In this document: positions 25,960 through 40,470 of the stretch, piece after piece
Layout: every line of letters begins with the position of its first letter
Numbering within the stretch: position 1 is the first letter of the stretch
Assembly (NCBI GenBank): GCA_964057225.1
Contig: OZ059894.1
Location: 12,348,131 to 12,412,130 of the forward strand
Source: Auanema rhodensis
Taxonomy: Eukaryota > Nematoda > Chromadorea > Rhabditida > Rhabditidae
Direction of reading: 5' to 3'
Length of the DNA: 64,000 nucleotides
Made by a program: the position numbers and the translations under genes
The notes under the pieces: generated by a model
The model's input: only the letters and a program-made list of their open reading frames with translations
Told to the model about the DNA's origin: nothing
Databases searched by the model: none

Positions 25960-28900
25960 GCAGTGACTTACACATGAAAACACATGCCAAACCGTTTTTC
26001 CTATCTCACAGTATAACAAGTAACTGAACAACATAAGCACGGCGAGGTTAAACGAGATTGATCATCATTAAACGAAACGTTTGTATATATGAATGAACTT
26101 AACTATTATTACACCAATATGCCAATACAACAACTTTTTTTAATGTGAGACAAATTGCAGCATAATTTGATGAGAACTTTAGAACAGTTGCAGTGACTCA
26201 CACTTGAAAACACATGTCAAACCGTTTTTTTTATCTCACAGTACAACAAAAACTGAGCAACATATGAACATTGTGGTTGAACATGATGAGTCATCATTTA
26301 CCGAAACGTTCGTATATATTATATGAATCAACTATTATTTCACCAATAAGCCAATGCAACTATCTTTTCTCATGTGAGACAAATTGAAGCCTAATTTGAT
26401 GAGAACTTTTGAACAGTTGCAGTGACTTACACATGAAAACCCATGCCAAACAGTTTTTTCTATCTCACAGTATAACAAGTAACTGAACAACATATGCTCG
26501 TCGAGGTTAAACAAGATTGATCATCATTCAACGAAACGTTTGTATATATGAATGAACTTAACTATTATCTCACCAATATGCCAATAGAACAACTTTTTTT
26601 AATGTGAGACAGATTACAGCATGATTTGATGAGAACTTTAGAACAGTTGCAGTGACTCACACTTGAAAACACATGCCAAACCGTTTTTTTATCTCACAGT
26701 ACAACAAAAAACTGAACAACATATGAACATTGTGGTTGAACATGATAAGTCATCAATTAACGAAACGTTCGTATATATGAATAAACTGAACTATTATTTC
26801 ATCAATAAGCCAATGCAACTATCTTTTCTCATGTGAGACAAATTGAAGCCTAATTCGATGAGAACTTTTGAACAGTTGCAGTGACTTACACATGAAAACC
26901 CATGCCAAACAGTTTTTTCTAACTCACAGTATAACAAGTAACTGAACAACATATGCTCGTCGAGGTTAAACAAGATTGATTATCATTCAACGAAACATTT
27001 GTATATATGAATGAACTCAACTATTATTTCACCAATAAGCCAATGCAACTATCTTTTCTCATGTGAGACAAATTGAAGCCTAATTTGATGAGAACTTTAG
27101 AACAGTTGCAGTGACTTACACATGAAAACACATGCCAAACAGTTTTTTCTATCTCACAGTACAACAAAAAACTGAACAACATATGAACATTGTGGTTGAA
27201 CATGATAAGTCATCAATTAACGAAACGTTCGTATATATGAATGAACTTAACTATTATTTCACCAATAAGCCAATGCAACTATCTTTTCTCATGTGAGACA
27301 AATTGAAGCCTAATTTGATGAGAACTTTAGAACAGTTGCAGTGACTTACACATGAAAACCCATGCCAAACAGTTTTTTCTATCTCACAGTATAACAAGTA
27401 ACTGAACAACATATGCTCGTCGAGGTTAAACAAGATTGATTATCATTCAACGAAACGTTTGTATATATGAATGAACTCAACTATTATTTCACCAATAAGC
27501 CAATGCAACTATCTTCTCTCATGTGAGACAAATTGAAGCCTAATTTGATGAGAACTTTAGAACAGTTGCAGTGACTTACACATGAAAACACATGCCAAAC
27601 AGTTTTTTTATCTCACAGTACAACAAAAAACTGAACAACATATGAACATTGTGGTTGAACATGATAAGTCATCAATTAACGAAATGTTCGTATATATGAA
27701 TGAACTTAACTATTATTTCACCAATAAGCCAATGCAACTATCTTTTCTCATGTGAGACAAATTGAAGCCTAATTTGATGAGAACTTTTGAACAGTTGCAG
27801 TGACTTACACATGAAAACCCATGCCAAACAGTTTTTTCTATCTCACAGTATAACAAGTAACTGAACAACATATGCTCGTCGAGGTTAAACAAAATTGATT
27901 ATCATTCAACGAAACGTTCGTATATATTATATGAATCAACTATTATTTCACCAATAAGCCAATGCAACTATCTTTTCTCATGTGAGACAAATTGAAGCCT
28001 AATTTGATGAGAACTTTAGAACAGTTGCAGTGACTTACACATGAAAACCCATGCCAAACAGTTTTTTCTATCTCACAGTATAACAAGTAACTGAACAACA
28101 TATGCTCGTCGAGGTTAAACAAGATTGATTATCATTCAACGAAACGTTTGTATATATGAATGAACTCAACTATTATTTCACCAATAAGCCAATGCAACTA
28201 TCTTTTCTCATGTGAGACAAATTGAAGCCTAATTTGATGAGAACTTTAGAACAGTTGCAGTGACTCACACATGAAAACACATGCCAAACCGTTTTTCCTA
28301 TCTCACAGTATAACAAGTAACTGAACAACATAAGCACGGCGAGGTTAAACGAGATTGATCATCATTAAACGAAACGTTTGTATATATGAATGAACTTAAC
28401 TATTATTTCACCAATATGCCAATACAACAACTTTTTTTAATGTGAGACAACTTGCAGCATAATTTGATGAAAACTTTAGAACAGTTGCAGTGACTCACAC
28501 TTGAAAACACATGTCAAACCGTTTTTTTTATCTCACAGTACAACAAAAACTGAGCAACATATGAACATTGTGGTTGAACATGATGAGTCATCATTTACCG
28601 AAACGTTCGTATATATTATATGAATCAACTTAACAAATATTTCACCAATATGCCAATACAACAACTTTTTTTAATGTGAGACAAATTGAAGCCTAATTTG
28701 ATGAAAACTTTGAAACAGTTGCAGTGACTTACACATGAAAACACATGCCAAACAGTTTTTTCTATCTCACAGTATAACAAGTAACTGAACAACATATGCT
28801 CGTCGAGGTTAAACAAGATCGATTATCATTCAATGAAACGTTTGTATATATGAATGAACTTAACTATTATTTCACCAATAAGCCAATACAACAACTTTTT

Positions 28901-29639
28901 TTAATGTGAGACAAATTGAAGCCTAAGTTGATGAGAACGTTGGAACAGTTGCAGTGACTCACACATGAAAACACATGCCAAACCGTTTTTCCTATCTCAC
29001 AGTATAACAAGTAACTGAACAACATAAGCACGGCGAGGTTAAACGAGATTGATCATCATTAAACGAAACGTTTGTATATATGAATGAACTTAACTATTAT
29101 TTCACCAATATGCCAATACAACAACTTTTTTTAATGTGAGACAAATTGAAGCCTAATTTGATGAAAACTTTGAAACAGTTGCAGTGACTTACACATGAAA
29201 ACACATGCCAAACAGTTTTTTCTATCTCACAGTATAACAAGTAACTGAACAACATAAGCACGGCGAGGTTAAACGAGATTGATCATCATTAAACGAAACG
29301 TTTGTATATATGAATGAACTTAACTATTATTTCACCAATATGCCAATACAACAACTTTTTTTAATGTGAGACAAATTGAAGCCTAATTTGATGAAAACTT
29401 TGAAACAGTTGCAGTGACTTACACATGAAAACACATGCCAAACAGTTTTTTCTATCTCACAGTATAACAAGTAACTGAACAACATAAGCACGGCGAGGTT
29501 AAACGAGATTGATCATCATTAAACGAAACGTTTGTATATATGAATGAACTTAACTATTATCTCACCAATATGCCAAAAGAACAACTTTTTTTATGTGAGA
29601 CAGATTGCAGCATAATTTGATGAGAACGTTGGAACAGTT
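25960..29639 (+). repeat. HOR copy 1 of a 16-monomer, 3,680 bp unit
   Basis: Landmarks here reappear 3,680 bp later: GAACTGAACTATTATTTCATC (26,786 and 30,466), the CGAAACATTTG change (26,991 and 30,671), the CGAAATGTTCG change (27,680 and 31,360) and TGCCAAAAGAAC (29,571 and 33,251). The left edge falls at about 25,950-25,975, because upstream the bodies differ (GAAGCCTAATTTG against GCAGCATAATTTG). The end of the unit holds three consecutive monomers with GCACGGCGAGG heads (starting near 29,010, 29,240 and 29,470), two of which are almost identical. Confidence 0.88.
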
Positions 29640-32600
29640 GCAGTGACTCACACATGAAAACACATGCCAAACCGTTTTTCCTATCTCACAGTATAACAAG
29701 TAACTGAACAACATAAGCACGGCGAGGTTAAACGAGATTGATCATCATTAAACGAAACGTTTGTATATATGAATGAACTTAACTATTATTACACCAATAT
29801 GCCAATACAACAACTTTTTTTAATGTGAGACAAATTGCAGCATAATTTGATGAGAACTTTAGAACAGTTGCAGTGACTCACACTTGAAAACACATGTCAA
29901 ACCGTTTTTTTTATCTCACAGTACAACAAAAACTGAGCAACATATGAACATTGTGGTTGAACATGATGAGTCATCATTTACCGAAACGTTCGTATATATT
30001 ATATGAATCAACTATTATTTCACCAATAAGCCAATGCAACTATCTTTTCTCATGTGAGACAAATTGAAGCCTAATTTGATGAGAACTTTTGAACAGTTGC
30101 AGTGACTTACACATGAAAACCCATGCCAAACAGTTTTTTCTATCTCACAGTATAACAAGTAACTGAACAACATATGCTCGTCGAGGTTAAACAAGATTGA
30201 TCATCATTCAACGAAACGTTTGTATATATGAATGAACTTAACTATTATCTCACCAATATGCCAATAGAACAACTTTTTTTAATGTGAGACAGATTACAGC
30301 ATGATTTGATGAGAACTTTAGAACAGTTGCAGTGACTCACACTTGAAAACACATGCCAAACCGTTTTTTTATCTCACAGTACAACAAAAAACTGAACAAC
30401 ATATGAACATTGTGGTTGAACATGATAAGTCATCAATTAACGAAACGTTCGTATATATGAATAAACTGAACTATTATTTCATCAATAAGCCAATGCAACT
30501 ATCTTTTCTCATGTGAGACAAATTGAAGCCTAATTCGATGAGAACTTTTGAACAGTTGCAGTGACTTACACATGAAAACCCATGCCAAACAGTTTTTTCT
30601 AACTCACAGTATAACAAGTAACTGAACAACATATGCTCGTCGAGGTTAAACAAGATTGATTATCATTCAACGAAACATTTGTATATATGAATGAACTCAA
30701 CTATTATTTCACCAATAAGCCAATGCAACTATCTTTTCTCATGTGAGACAAATTGAAGCCTAATTTGATGAGAACTTTAGAACAGTTGCAGTGACTTACA
30801 CATGAAAACACATGCCAAACAGTTTTTTCTATCTCACAGTACAACAAAAAACTGAACAACATATGAACATTGTGGTTGAACATGATAAGTCATCAATTAA
30901 CGAAACGTTCGTATATATGAATGAACTTAACTATTATTTCACCAATAAGCCAATGCAACTATCTTTTCTCATGTGAGACAAATTGAAGCCTAATTTGATG
31001 AGAACTTTAGAACAGTTGCAGTGACTTACACATGAAAACCCATGCCAAACAGTTTTTTCTATCTCACAGTATAACAAGTAACTGAACAACATATGCTCGT
31101 CGAGGTTAAACAAGATTGATTATCATTCAACGAAACGTTTGTATATATGAATGAACTCAACTATTATTTCACCAATAAGCCAATGCAACTATCTTCTCTC
31201 ATGTGAGACAAATTGAAGCCTAATTTGATGAGAACTTTAGAACAGTTGCAGTGACTTACACATGAAAACACATGCCAAACAGTTTTTTTATCTCACAGTA
31301 CAACAAAAAACTGAACAACATATGAACATTGTGGTTGAACATGATAAGTCATCAATTAACGAAATGTTCGTATATATGAATGAACTTAACTATTATTTCA
31401 CCAATAAGCCAATGCAACTATCTTTTTTCATGTGAGACAAATTGAAGCCTAATTTGATGAGAACTTTTGAACAGTTGCAGTGACTTACACATGAAAACCC
31501 ATGCCAAACAGTTTTTTCTATCTCACAGTATAACAAGTAACTGAACAACATATGCTCGTCGAGGTTAAACAAAATTGATTATCATTCAACGAAACGTTCG
31601 TATATATTATATGAATCAACTATTATTTCACCAATAAGCCAATGCAACTATCTTTTCTCATGTGAGACAAATTGAAGCCTAATTTGATGAGAACTTTAGA
31701 ACAGTTGCAGTGACTTACACATGAAAACCCATGCCAAACAGTTTTTTCTATCTCACAGTATAACAAGTAACTGAACAACATATGCTCGTCGAGGTTAAAC
31801 AAGATTGATTATCATTCAACGAAACGTTTGTATATATGAATGAACTCAACTATTATTTCACCAATAAGCCAATGCAACTATCTTTTCTCATGTGAGACAA
31901 ATTGAAGCCTAATTTGATGAGAACTTTAGAACAGTTGCAGTGACTCACACATGAAAACACATGCCAAACCGTTTTTCCTATCTCACAGTATAACAAGTAA
32001 CTGAACAACATAAGCACGGCGAGGTTAAACGAGATTGATCATCATTAAACGAAACGTTTGTATATATGAATGAACTTAACTATTATTTCACCAATATGCC
32101 AATACAACAACTTTTTTTAATGTGAGACAACTTGCAGCATAATTTGATGAAAACTTTAGAACAGTTGCAGTGACTCACACTTGAAAACACATGTCAAACC
32201 GTTTTTTTTATCTCACAGTACAACAAAAACTGAGCAACATATGAACATTGTGGTTGAACATGATGAGTCATCATTTACCGAAACGTTCGTATATATTATA
32301 TGAATCAACTTAACAAATATTTCACCAATATGCCAATACAACAACTTTTTTTAATGTGAGACAAATTGAAGCCTAATTTGATGAAAACTTTGAAACAGTT
32401 GCAGTGACTTACACATGAAAACACATGCCAAACAGTTTTTTCTATCTCACAGTATAACAAGTAACTGAACAACATATGCTCGTCGAGGTTAAACAAGATC
32501 GATTATCATTCAATGAAACGTTTGTATATATGAATGAACTTAACTATTATTTCACCAATAAGCCAATACAACAACTTTTTTTAATGTGAGACAAATTGAA

Positions 32601-33440
32601 GCCTAAGTTGATGAGAACGTTGGAACAGTTGCAGTGACTCACACATGAAAACACATGCCAAACCGTTTTTCCTATCTCACAGTATAACAAGTAACTGAAC
32701 AACATAAGCACGGCGAGGTTAAACGAGATTGATCATCATTAAACGAAACGTTTGTATATATGAATGAACTTAACTATTATTTCACCAATATGCCAATACA
32801 ACAACTTTTTTTAATGTGAGACAAATTGAAGCCTAATTTTATGAAAACTTTGAAACAGTTGCAGTGACTTACACATGAAAACACATGCCAAACAGTTTTT
32901 TCTATCTCACAGTATAACAAGTAACTGAACAACATAAGCACGGCGAGGTTAAACGAGATTGATCATCATTAAACGAAACGTTTGTATATATGAATGAACT
33001 TAACTATTATTTCACCAATATGCCAATACAACAACTTTTTTTAATGTGAGACAAATTGAAGCCTAATTTGATGAAAACTTTGAAACAGTTGCAGTGACTT
33101 ACACATGAAAACACATGCCAAACAGTTTTTTCTATCTCACAGTATAACAAGTAACTGAACAACATAAGCACGGCGAGGTTAAACGAGATTGATCATCATT
33201 AAACAAAACGTTTGTATATATGAATGAACTTAACTATTATCTCACCAATATGCCAAAAGAACAACTTTTTTTATGTGAGACAGATTGCAGCATAATTTGA
33301 TGAGAACGTTGGAACAGTTGCAGTGACTCACACATGAAAACACATGCCAAACCGTTTTTCCTATCTCACAGTATAACAAGTAACTGAACAACATAAGCAC
33401 GGCGAGGTTAAACGAGATTGATCATCATTAAACGAAACGT
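29640..33440 (+). repeat. HOR copy 2 of the 16-monomer, 3,680 bp unit
   Basis: Follows copy 1 directly and carries the same sixteen monomers plus a short overrun. Few differences were seen: TTTTTTCATG for TTTTCTCATG near 31,425, AATTTTATG for AATTTGATG near 32,838, and AAACAAAACG for AAACGAAACG near 33,205. The match to copy 1 stops at about 33,440, inside the AAACGTT core: this copy continues TCGTATATATTATATG while copy 1 continues TTGTATATATG. The last part (about 32,385-33,295) is also related to 36,065-36,980 at lag 3,683. Confidence 0.87.
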
Positions 33441-36155
33441 TCGTATATATTATATGAATCAACTATTATTTCACCAATAAGCCAATGCAACTATCTTTTC
33501 TCATGTGAGACAAATTGAAGCCTAATTTGATGAGAACTTTTGAACAGTTGCAGTGACTTACACATGAAAACCCATGCCAAACAGTTTTTTCTATCTCACA
33601 GTATAACAAGTAACTGAACAACATATGCTCGTCGAGGTTAAACAAGATTGATTATCATTCAACGAAACGTTTGTATATATGAATGAACTCAACTATTATT
33701 TCACCAATAAGCCAATGCAACTATCTTTTCTCATGTGAGACAAATTGAAGCCTAATTTGATGAGAACTTTAGAACAGTTGCAGTGACTTACACATGAAAA
33801 AACATGCCAAACAGTTTTTTCTATCTCACAGTATAACAAGTAACTGAACAACATAATCACGTCGAGGTTGAACAAGATTGATCATCATTCAACAAAACGT
33901 TTGTATATATGAATGAACTTAACTATTATCTCACCAATATGCCAATAGAACAACTTTTTTTAATGTGAGACAGATTGCAGCATAATTTGATGAGAACTTT
34001 AGAACAGTTGCAGTGACTCACACTTGAAAACACATGCCAAACCGTTTTTTTATCTCACAGTACAACAAAATACTGAACAACATATGAACATTGTGGTTGA
34101 ACATGATAAGTCATCAATTAACGAAACGTTCGTATGAATGAATGAACTTAACTATTATTTCACCAATATGCCAATACAACAACTTTTTTTAATGTGAGAC
34201 AACTTGCAGCATAATTTGATGAAAACTTTAGAACAGTTGCAGTGACTCACACTTGAAAACACATATCAAACCGTTTTTTCTATCTCACAGTATAACAAGT
34301 AACTGAACAACATATGCTCGTCGAGGTTAAACAAGATTGATTATCATTCAACGAAACGTTTGTATATATGAATGAACTTAACTATTATTTCACCAATAAG
34401 CCAATACAACAACTTTTTTTAATGTGAGACAAATTGAAGCCTAAGTTGATGAGAACGTTGGAACAGTTGCAGTGACTCACACATGAAAACACATGCCAAA
34501 CCGTTTTTCCTATCTCACAGTATAACAAGTAACTGAACAACATAAGCACGGCGAGGTTAAACGAGATTGATCATCATTAAACGAAACGTTTGTATATATG
34601 AATGAACTTAACTATTATTTCACCAATATGCCAATACAACAACTTTTTTTAATGTGAGACAACTTGCAGCATAATTTGATGAAAACTTTAGAATAGTTGC
34701 AGTGACTCACACTTGAAAACACATGTCAAACCGTTTTTTTTATCTCACAGTACAACAAAAACTGAGCAACATATGAACATTGTGGTTGAGCATGATGAGT
34801 CATCATTTACCGAAACGTTCGTATATATTATATGAATCAACTTAACAAATATTTCACCAATATGCCAATATAACAACATTTCTTTTAATGTGAGACAAAT
34901 TGAAGCCTAATTTGATGAAAACTTTGAAACAGTTGCAGTGACTCACACATGAAAACACATGCCAAACCGTTTTTTCTATCTCATAGTATAACAAGTAACT
35001 GAACAACATAAGCACGTCAAGGTTAAACAAAATTGATCATAGTTTAACGAAACGTTTAAATATATGAATGAACTTAACTTTTATCTCACCAATATGCCAA
35101 TAGAACAATTTTTTTTAATGTGAGACAGATTGCAGCATAATTTGATGAGAACTTTAGAACAGTTGCAGTGACTCACACATGGAAACACATGCCAAACCGT
35201 TTTTTCTATCTCACAGTATAACAAGTAACTGAACAACATAAGCTCGTCGAGGTTAAACAAGATTGATCATTTTTTAACGAAACGTTTAAATATATGAATG
35301 AACTTAACTATTATCTCACCAATATGCCAATAGAACAATTTTTTTCAATGTGAGACAGATTGCAGCATAATTTGATGAGAACTTTAGAACAGTTGCAGTG
35401 ACTTACACATGAAAACACATGCCAAACAGTTTTTTCTATCTCACAGTACAACAAAAAACTGAACAACATATGCTCGTCGAGGTTAAACAAGATTGATTAT
35501 CATTCAACGAAACGTTTGTATATATGAATGAACTCAACTATTATTTCACCAATAAGCCAATGCAACTATCTCTTCTCATGTGAGACAAATTGAAGCCTAA
35601 TTTGATGAGAACTTCAGAACAGTTGCAGTGACTCACACTTGAAAACACATGCCAAACCGTTTTTTTATCTCACAGTACAACAAAAAACTGAACAACATAT
35701 GAACATTGTGGTTGAACATGATAAGTCATCAATTAACGAAACGTTCGTATATATGAATGAACTTAACTATTATTTCACCAATAAGCCAATGCAACTATCT
35801 TTTCTCATGTGAGACAAATTGAAGCCTAATTTGATGAGAACTTTTGAACAGTTGCAGTGACTTACACATGAAAACCCATGCTAAACAGTTTTTTCTATCT
35901 CACAGTATAACAAGTAACTGAACAACATATGCTCGTCGAGGTTAAACAAGATTGATTATCATTCAACGAAACGTTTGTATATATGAATGAACTCAACTAT
36001 TATTTCACCAATAAGCCAATGCAACTATCGTTTCTCATGTGAGACAAATTGAAGCCTAATTTGATGAGAACTTTAGAACAGTTGCAGTGACTTACACATG
36101 AAAACACATGCCAAACAGTTTTTTCTATCTTACAGTATAACAAGTAACTGAACAA
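33440..36155 (+). repeat. Copy 1 of a second 16-monomer HOR (lag 3,683 bp)
   Basis: From about 33,775, landmarks repeat at lag 3,683: CATGAAAAAACATGCC (33,792 and 37,475), CAAAATACTGAAC (34,065 and 37,748), the rare GAATAGTTGCAG (34,691 and 38,374), AACTTTTATCTCACC (35,069 and 38,752) and CCATGCTAAACAG (35,877 and 39,560). The content differs from the preceding 3,680 bp HOR although the monomer number is equal. The first copy contains one monomer (about 33,535-33,775) that is missing from the second. Confidence 0.83.
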
Positions 36156-37340
36156 CATATGCTCGTCGAGGTTAAACAAGATCGATTATCATTCAATGAA
36201 ACGTTTGTATATATGAATGAACTTAACTATTATTTCACCAATAAGCCAATACAACAACTTTTTTTAATGTGAGACAAATTGAAGCCTAAGTTGATGAGAA
36301 CGTTGGAACAGTTGCAGTGACTCACACATGAAAACACATGCCAAACCGTTTTTCCTATCTCACAGTATAACAAGTAACTGAACAACATAAGCACGGCGAG
36401 GTTAAACGAGATTGATCATCATTAAACGAAACGTTTGTATATATGAATGAACTTAACTATTATTTCACCAATATGCCAATACAACAACTTTTTATAATGT
36501 GAGACAAATTGAAGCCTAATTTGATGAAAACTTTGAAACAGTTGCAGTGACTTACACATGAAAACACATGCCAAACAGTTTTTTCTATCTCACAGTATAA
36601 CAAGTAACTGAACAACATAAGCACGGCGAGGTTAAACGAGATTGATCATCATTAAACGAAACGTTTGTATATATGAATGAACTTAACTATTATTTCACCA
36701 ATATGCCAATACAACAACTTTTTTTAATGTGAGACAAATTGAAGCCTAATTTGATGAAAACTTTGAAACAGTTGCAGTGACTTACACATGAAAACACATG
36801 CCAAACAGTTTTTTCTATCTCACAGTATAACAAGTAACTGAACAACATAAGCACGGCGAGGTTAAACGAGATTGATCATCATTAAACGAAACGTTTGTAT
36901 ATATGAATGAACTTAACTATTATCTCACCAATATGCCAAAAGAACAACTTTTTTTAATGTGAGACAGATTGCAGCATAATTTGATGAGAACTTTAGAACA
37001 GTTGCAGTGACTCACACTTGGAAACACATGCCAAACCGTTTTTTTATCTCACAGTACAACAAAAAACTGAACAACATATGAACATTGTGGTTGAACATGA
37101 TAAGTCATCAATTAACAAAACGTTCGTATGAATGAATGAACTTAACTATTATTTCACCAATAAGCCAATACAACAACTTTTTTTAATGTGAGACAAATTG
37201 AAGCCTAAGTTGATGAGAACGTTGGAACAGTTGCAGTGACTCACACATGAAAACACATGCCAAACCGTTTTTCCTATCTCACAGTATAACAAGTAACTGA
37301 ACAACATAAGCACGGCGAGGTTAAACGAGATTGATCATCA
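36156..37340 (+). repeat. Tail block shared with the 3,680 bp HOR
   Basis: The stretch from about 36,065 to 36,980 matches 32,385-33,295 and 28,700-29,610, including the GATCGATTATC head (36,180, 32,497 and 28,817) and TGCCAAAAGAAC (36,934). It joins the two 16-mer families. The remaining units to 37,340 include a GCCTAAGTTGATGAGAACG body and a GCACGGCGAGG head joined to an expanded TATATATTATATG segment. The same chimeric junction is present at about 33,430. Confidence 0.75.
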
Positions 37341-39838
37341 TTAAACGAAACGTTCGTATATATTATATGAATCAACTATTATTTCACCAATAAGCCAATG
37401 CAACTATCTTTTCTCATGTGAGACAAATTGAAGCCTAATTTGATGAGAACTTTAGAACAGTTGCAGTGACTTACACATGAAAAAACATGCCAAACAGTTT
37501 TTTCTATCTCACAGTATAACAAGTAACTGAACAACATAATCACGTCGAGGTTGAACAAGATTGATCATCATTCAACAAAACGTTTGTATATATGAATGAA
37601 CTTAACTATTATCTCACCAATATGCCAATAGAACAACTTTTTTTAATGTGAGACAGATTGCAGCATAATTTGATGAGAACTTTAGAACAGTTGCAGTGAC
37701 TCACACTTGAAAACACATGCCAAACCGTTTTTTTATCTCACAGTACAACAAAATACTGAACAACATATGAACATTGTGGTTGAACATGATAAGTCATCAA
37801 TTAACGAAACGTTCGTATGAATGAATGAACTTAACTATTATTTCACCAATATGCCAATACAACAACTTTTTTTAATGTGAGACAACTTGCAGCATAATTT
37901 GATGAAAACTTTAGAACAGTTGCAGTGACTCACACTTGAAAACACATATCAAACCGTTTTTTCTATCTCACAGTATAACAAGTAACTGAACAACATATGC
38001 TCGTCGAGGTTAAACAAGATTGATTATCATTCAACGAAACGTTTGTATATATGAATGAACTTAACTATTATTTCACCAATAAGCCAATACAACAACTTTT
38101 TTTAATGTGAGACAAATTGAAGCCTAAGTTGATGAGAACGTTGGAACAGTTGCAGTGACTCACACATGAAAACACATGCCAAACCGTTTTTCCTATCTCA
38201 CAGTATAACAAGTAACTGAACAACATAAGCACGGCGAGGTTAAACGAGATTGATCATCATTAAACGAAACGTTTGTATATATGAATGAACTTAACTATTA
38301 TTTCACCAATATGCCAATACAACAACTTTTTTTAATGTGAGACAACTTGCAGCATAATTTGATGAAAACTTTAGAATAGTTGCAGTGACTCACACTTGAA
38401 AACACATGTCAAACCGTTTTTTTTATCTCACAGTACAACAAAAACTGAGCAACATATGAACATTGTGGTTGAGCATGATGAGTCATCATTTACCGAAACG
38501 TTCGTATATATTATATGAATCAACTTAACAAATATTTCACCAATATGCCAATATAACAACATTTCTTTTAATGTGAGACAAATTGAAGCCTAATTTGATG
38601 AAAACTTTGAAACAGTTGCAGTGACTCACACATGAAAACACATGCCAAACCGTTTTTTCTATCTCATAGTATAACAAGTAACTGAACAACATAAGCACGT
38701 CAAGGTTAAACAAAATTGATCATAGTTTAACGAAACGTTTAAATATATGAATGAACTTAACTTTTATCTCACCAATATGCCAATAGAACAATTTTTTTTA
38801 ATGTGAGACAGATTGCAGCATAATTTGATGAGAACTTTAGAACAGTTGCAGTGACTCACAAATGGAAACACATGCCAAACCGTTTTTTCTATCTCACAGT
38901 ATAACAAGTAACTGAACAACATAAGCTCGTCGAGGTTAAACAAGATTGATCATTTTTTAACGAAACGTTTAAATATATGAATGAACTTAACTATTATCTC
39001 ACCAATATGCCAATAGAACAATTTTTTTCAATGTGAGACAGATTGCAGCATAATTTGATGAGAACTTTAGAACAGTTGCAGTGACTTACACATGAAAACA
39101 CATGCCAAACAGTTTTTTCTATCTCACAGTACAACAAAAAACTGAACAACATATGCTCGTCGAGGTTAAACAAGATTGATTATCATTCAACGAAACGTTT
39201 GTATATATGAATGAACTCAACTATTATTTCACCAATAAGCCAATGCAACTATCTTTTCTCATGTGAGACAAATTGAAGCCTAATTTGATGAGAACTTCAG
39301 AACAGTTGCAGTGACTCACACTTGAAAACACATGCCAAACCGTTTTTTTATCTCACAGTACAACAAAAAACTGAACAACATATGAACATTGTGGTTGAAC
39401 ATGATAAGTCATCAATTAACGAAACGTTCGTATATATGAATGAACTTAACTATTATTTCACCAATAAGCCAATGCAACTATCTTTTCTCATGTGAGACAA
39501 ATTGAAGCCTAATTTGATGAGAACTTTTGAACAGTTGCAGTGACTTACACATGAAAACCCATGCTAAACAGTTTTTTCTATCTCACAGTATAACAAGTAA
39601 CTGAACAACATATGCTCGTCGAGGTTAAACAAGATTGATTATCATTCAACGAAACGTTTGTATATATGAATGAACTCAACTATTATTTCACCAATAAGCC
39701 AATGCAACTATCTTTTCTCATGTGAGACAAATTGAAGCCTAATTTGATGAGAACTTTAGAACAGTTGCAGTGACTTACACATGAAAACACATGCCAAACA
39801 GTTTTTTCTATCTTACAGTATAACAAGTAACTGAACAA
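37341..39838 (+). repeat. Copy 2 of the second 16-monomer HOR (lag 3,683 bp)
   Basis: Matches 33,775-36,155 with scattered changes, for example CACAAATGG near 38,856 against CACACATGG near 35,173, and ATCTTTTCTC near 39,710 against ATCGTTTCTC near 36,027. The match ends at about 39,838, where an ATAATCACGTCGAGG head replaces the ATATGCTCGTCGAGG head of the first copy. Confidence 0.82.
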
Positions 39839-40470
39839 CATAATCACGTCGAGGTTAAACAAGATTGATCATCATTCAACGAAACGTTTGTATATATGAA
39901 TGAACTTAACTATTATCTCACCAATATGCCAATAGAACAACTTTTTTTAATGTGAGACAGATTGCAGCATAATTTGATGAGAACTTTAGAACAGTTGCAG
40001 TGACTCACACTTAAAAACACATGCCAAATCGTTTTTTTATCTCACAGTACAACAAAAAACTGAACAACATATGAACATTGTGGTTGAACATGATAAGTCA
40101 TCAATTAACGAAACGTTCGTATGAATGAATGAACTTAACTATTATTTCACCAATAAGCCAATGCAATTATCTTTTCTCATGTGAGACAAATTGAAACCTA
40201 ATTTGATGAGAACTTTAGAACAGTTGCAGTGACTTACACATGAAAACACATGCCAAACAGTTTTTTCTATCTCACAGTATAACAAGTAACTGAACAACAT
40301 ATGCAAGTCGAGGTTAAACAAGATTGATTATCATTCAACGAAACGTTTGTATATATGAATGAACTTAACTATTATTTCACCAATAAGCCAATACAACAAC
40401 TTTTTTTAATGTGAGACAAATTGAAGCCTAAGTTGATGAGAACGTTGGAACAGTTGCAGTGACTCACACA
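39839..40470 (+). repeat. Transitional monomers between HOR blocks
   Basis: Fewer than three monomers of mixed type link the 3,683 bp HOR to the 1,616 bp HOR. Private changes include CACACTTAAAAAC near 40,005, AATCGTTTTTTTATC near 40,028, GCAATTATCTTTTC near 40,164 and ATGCAAGTCGAGG near 40,300. Only satellite is present. Confidence 0.7.
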
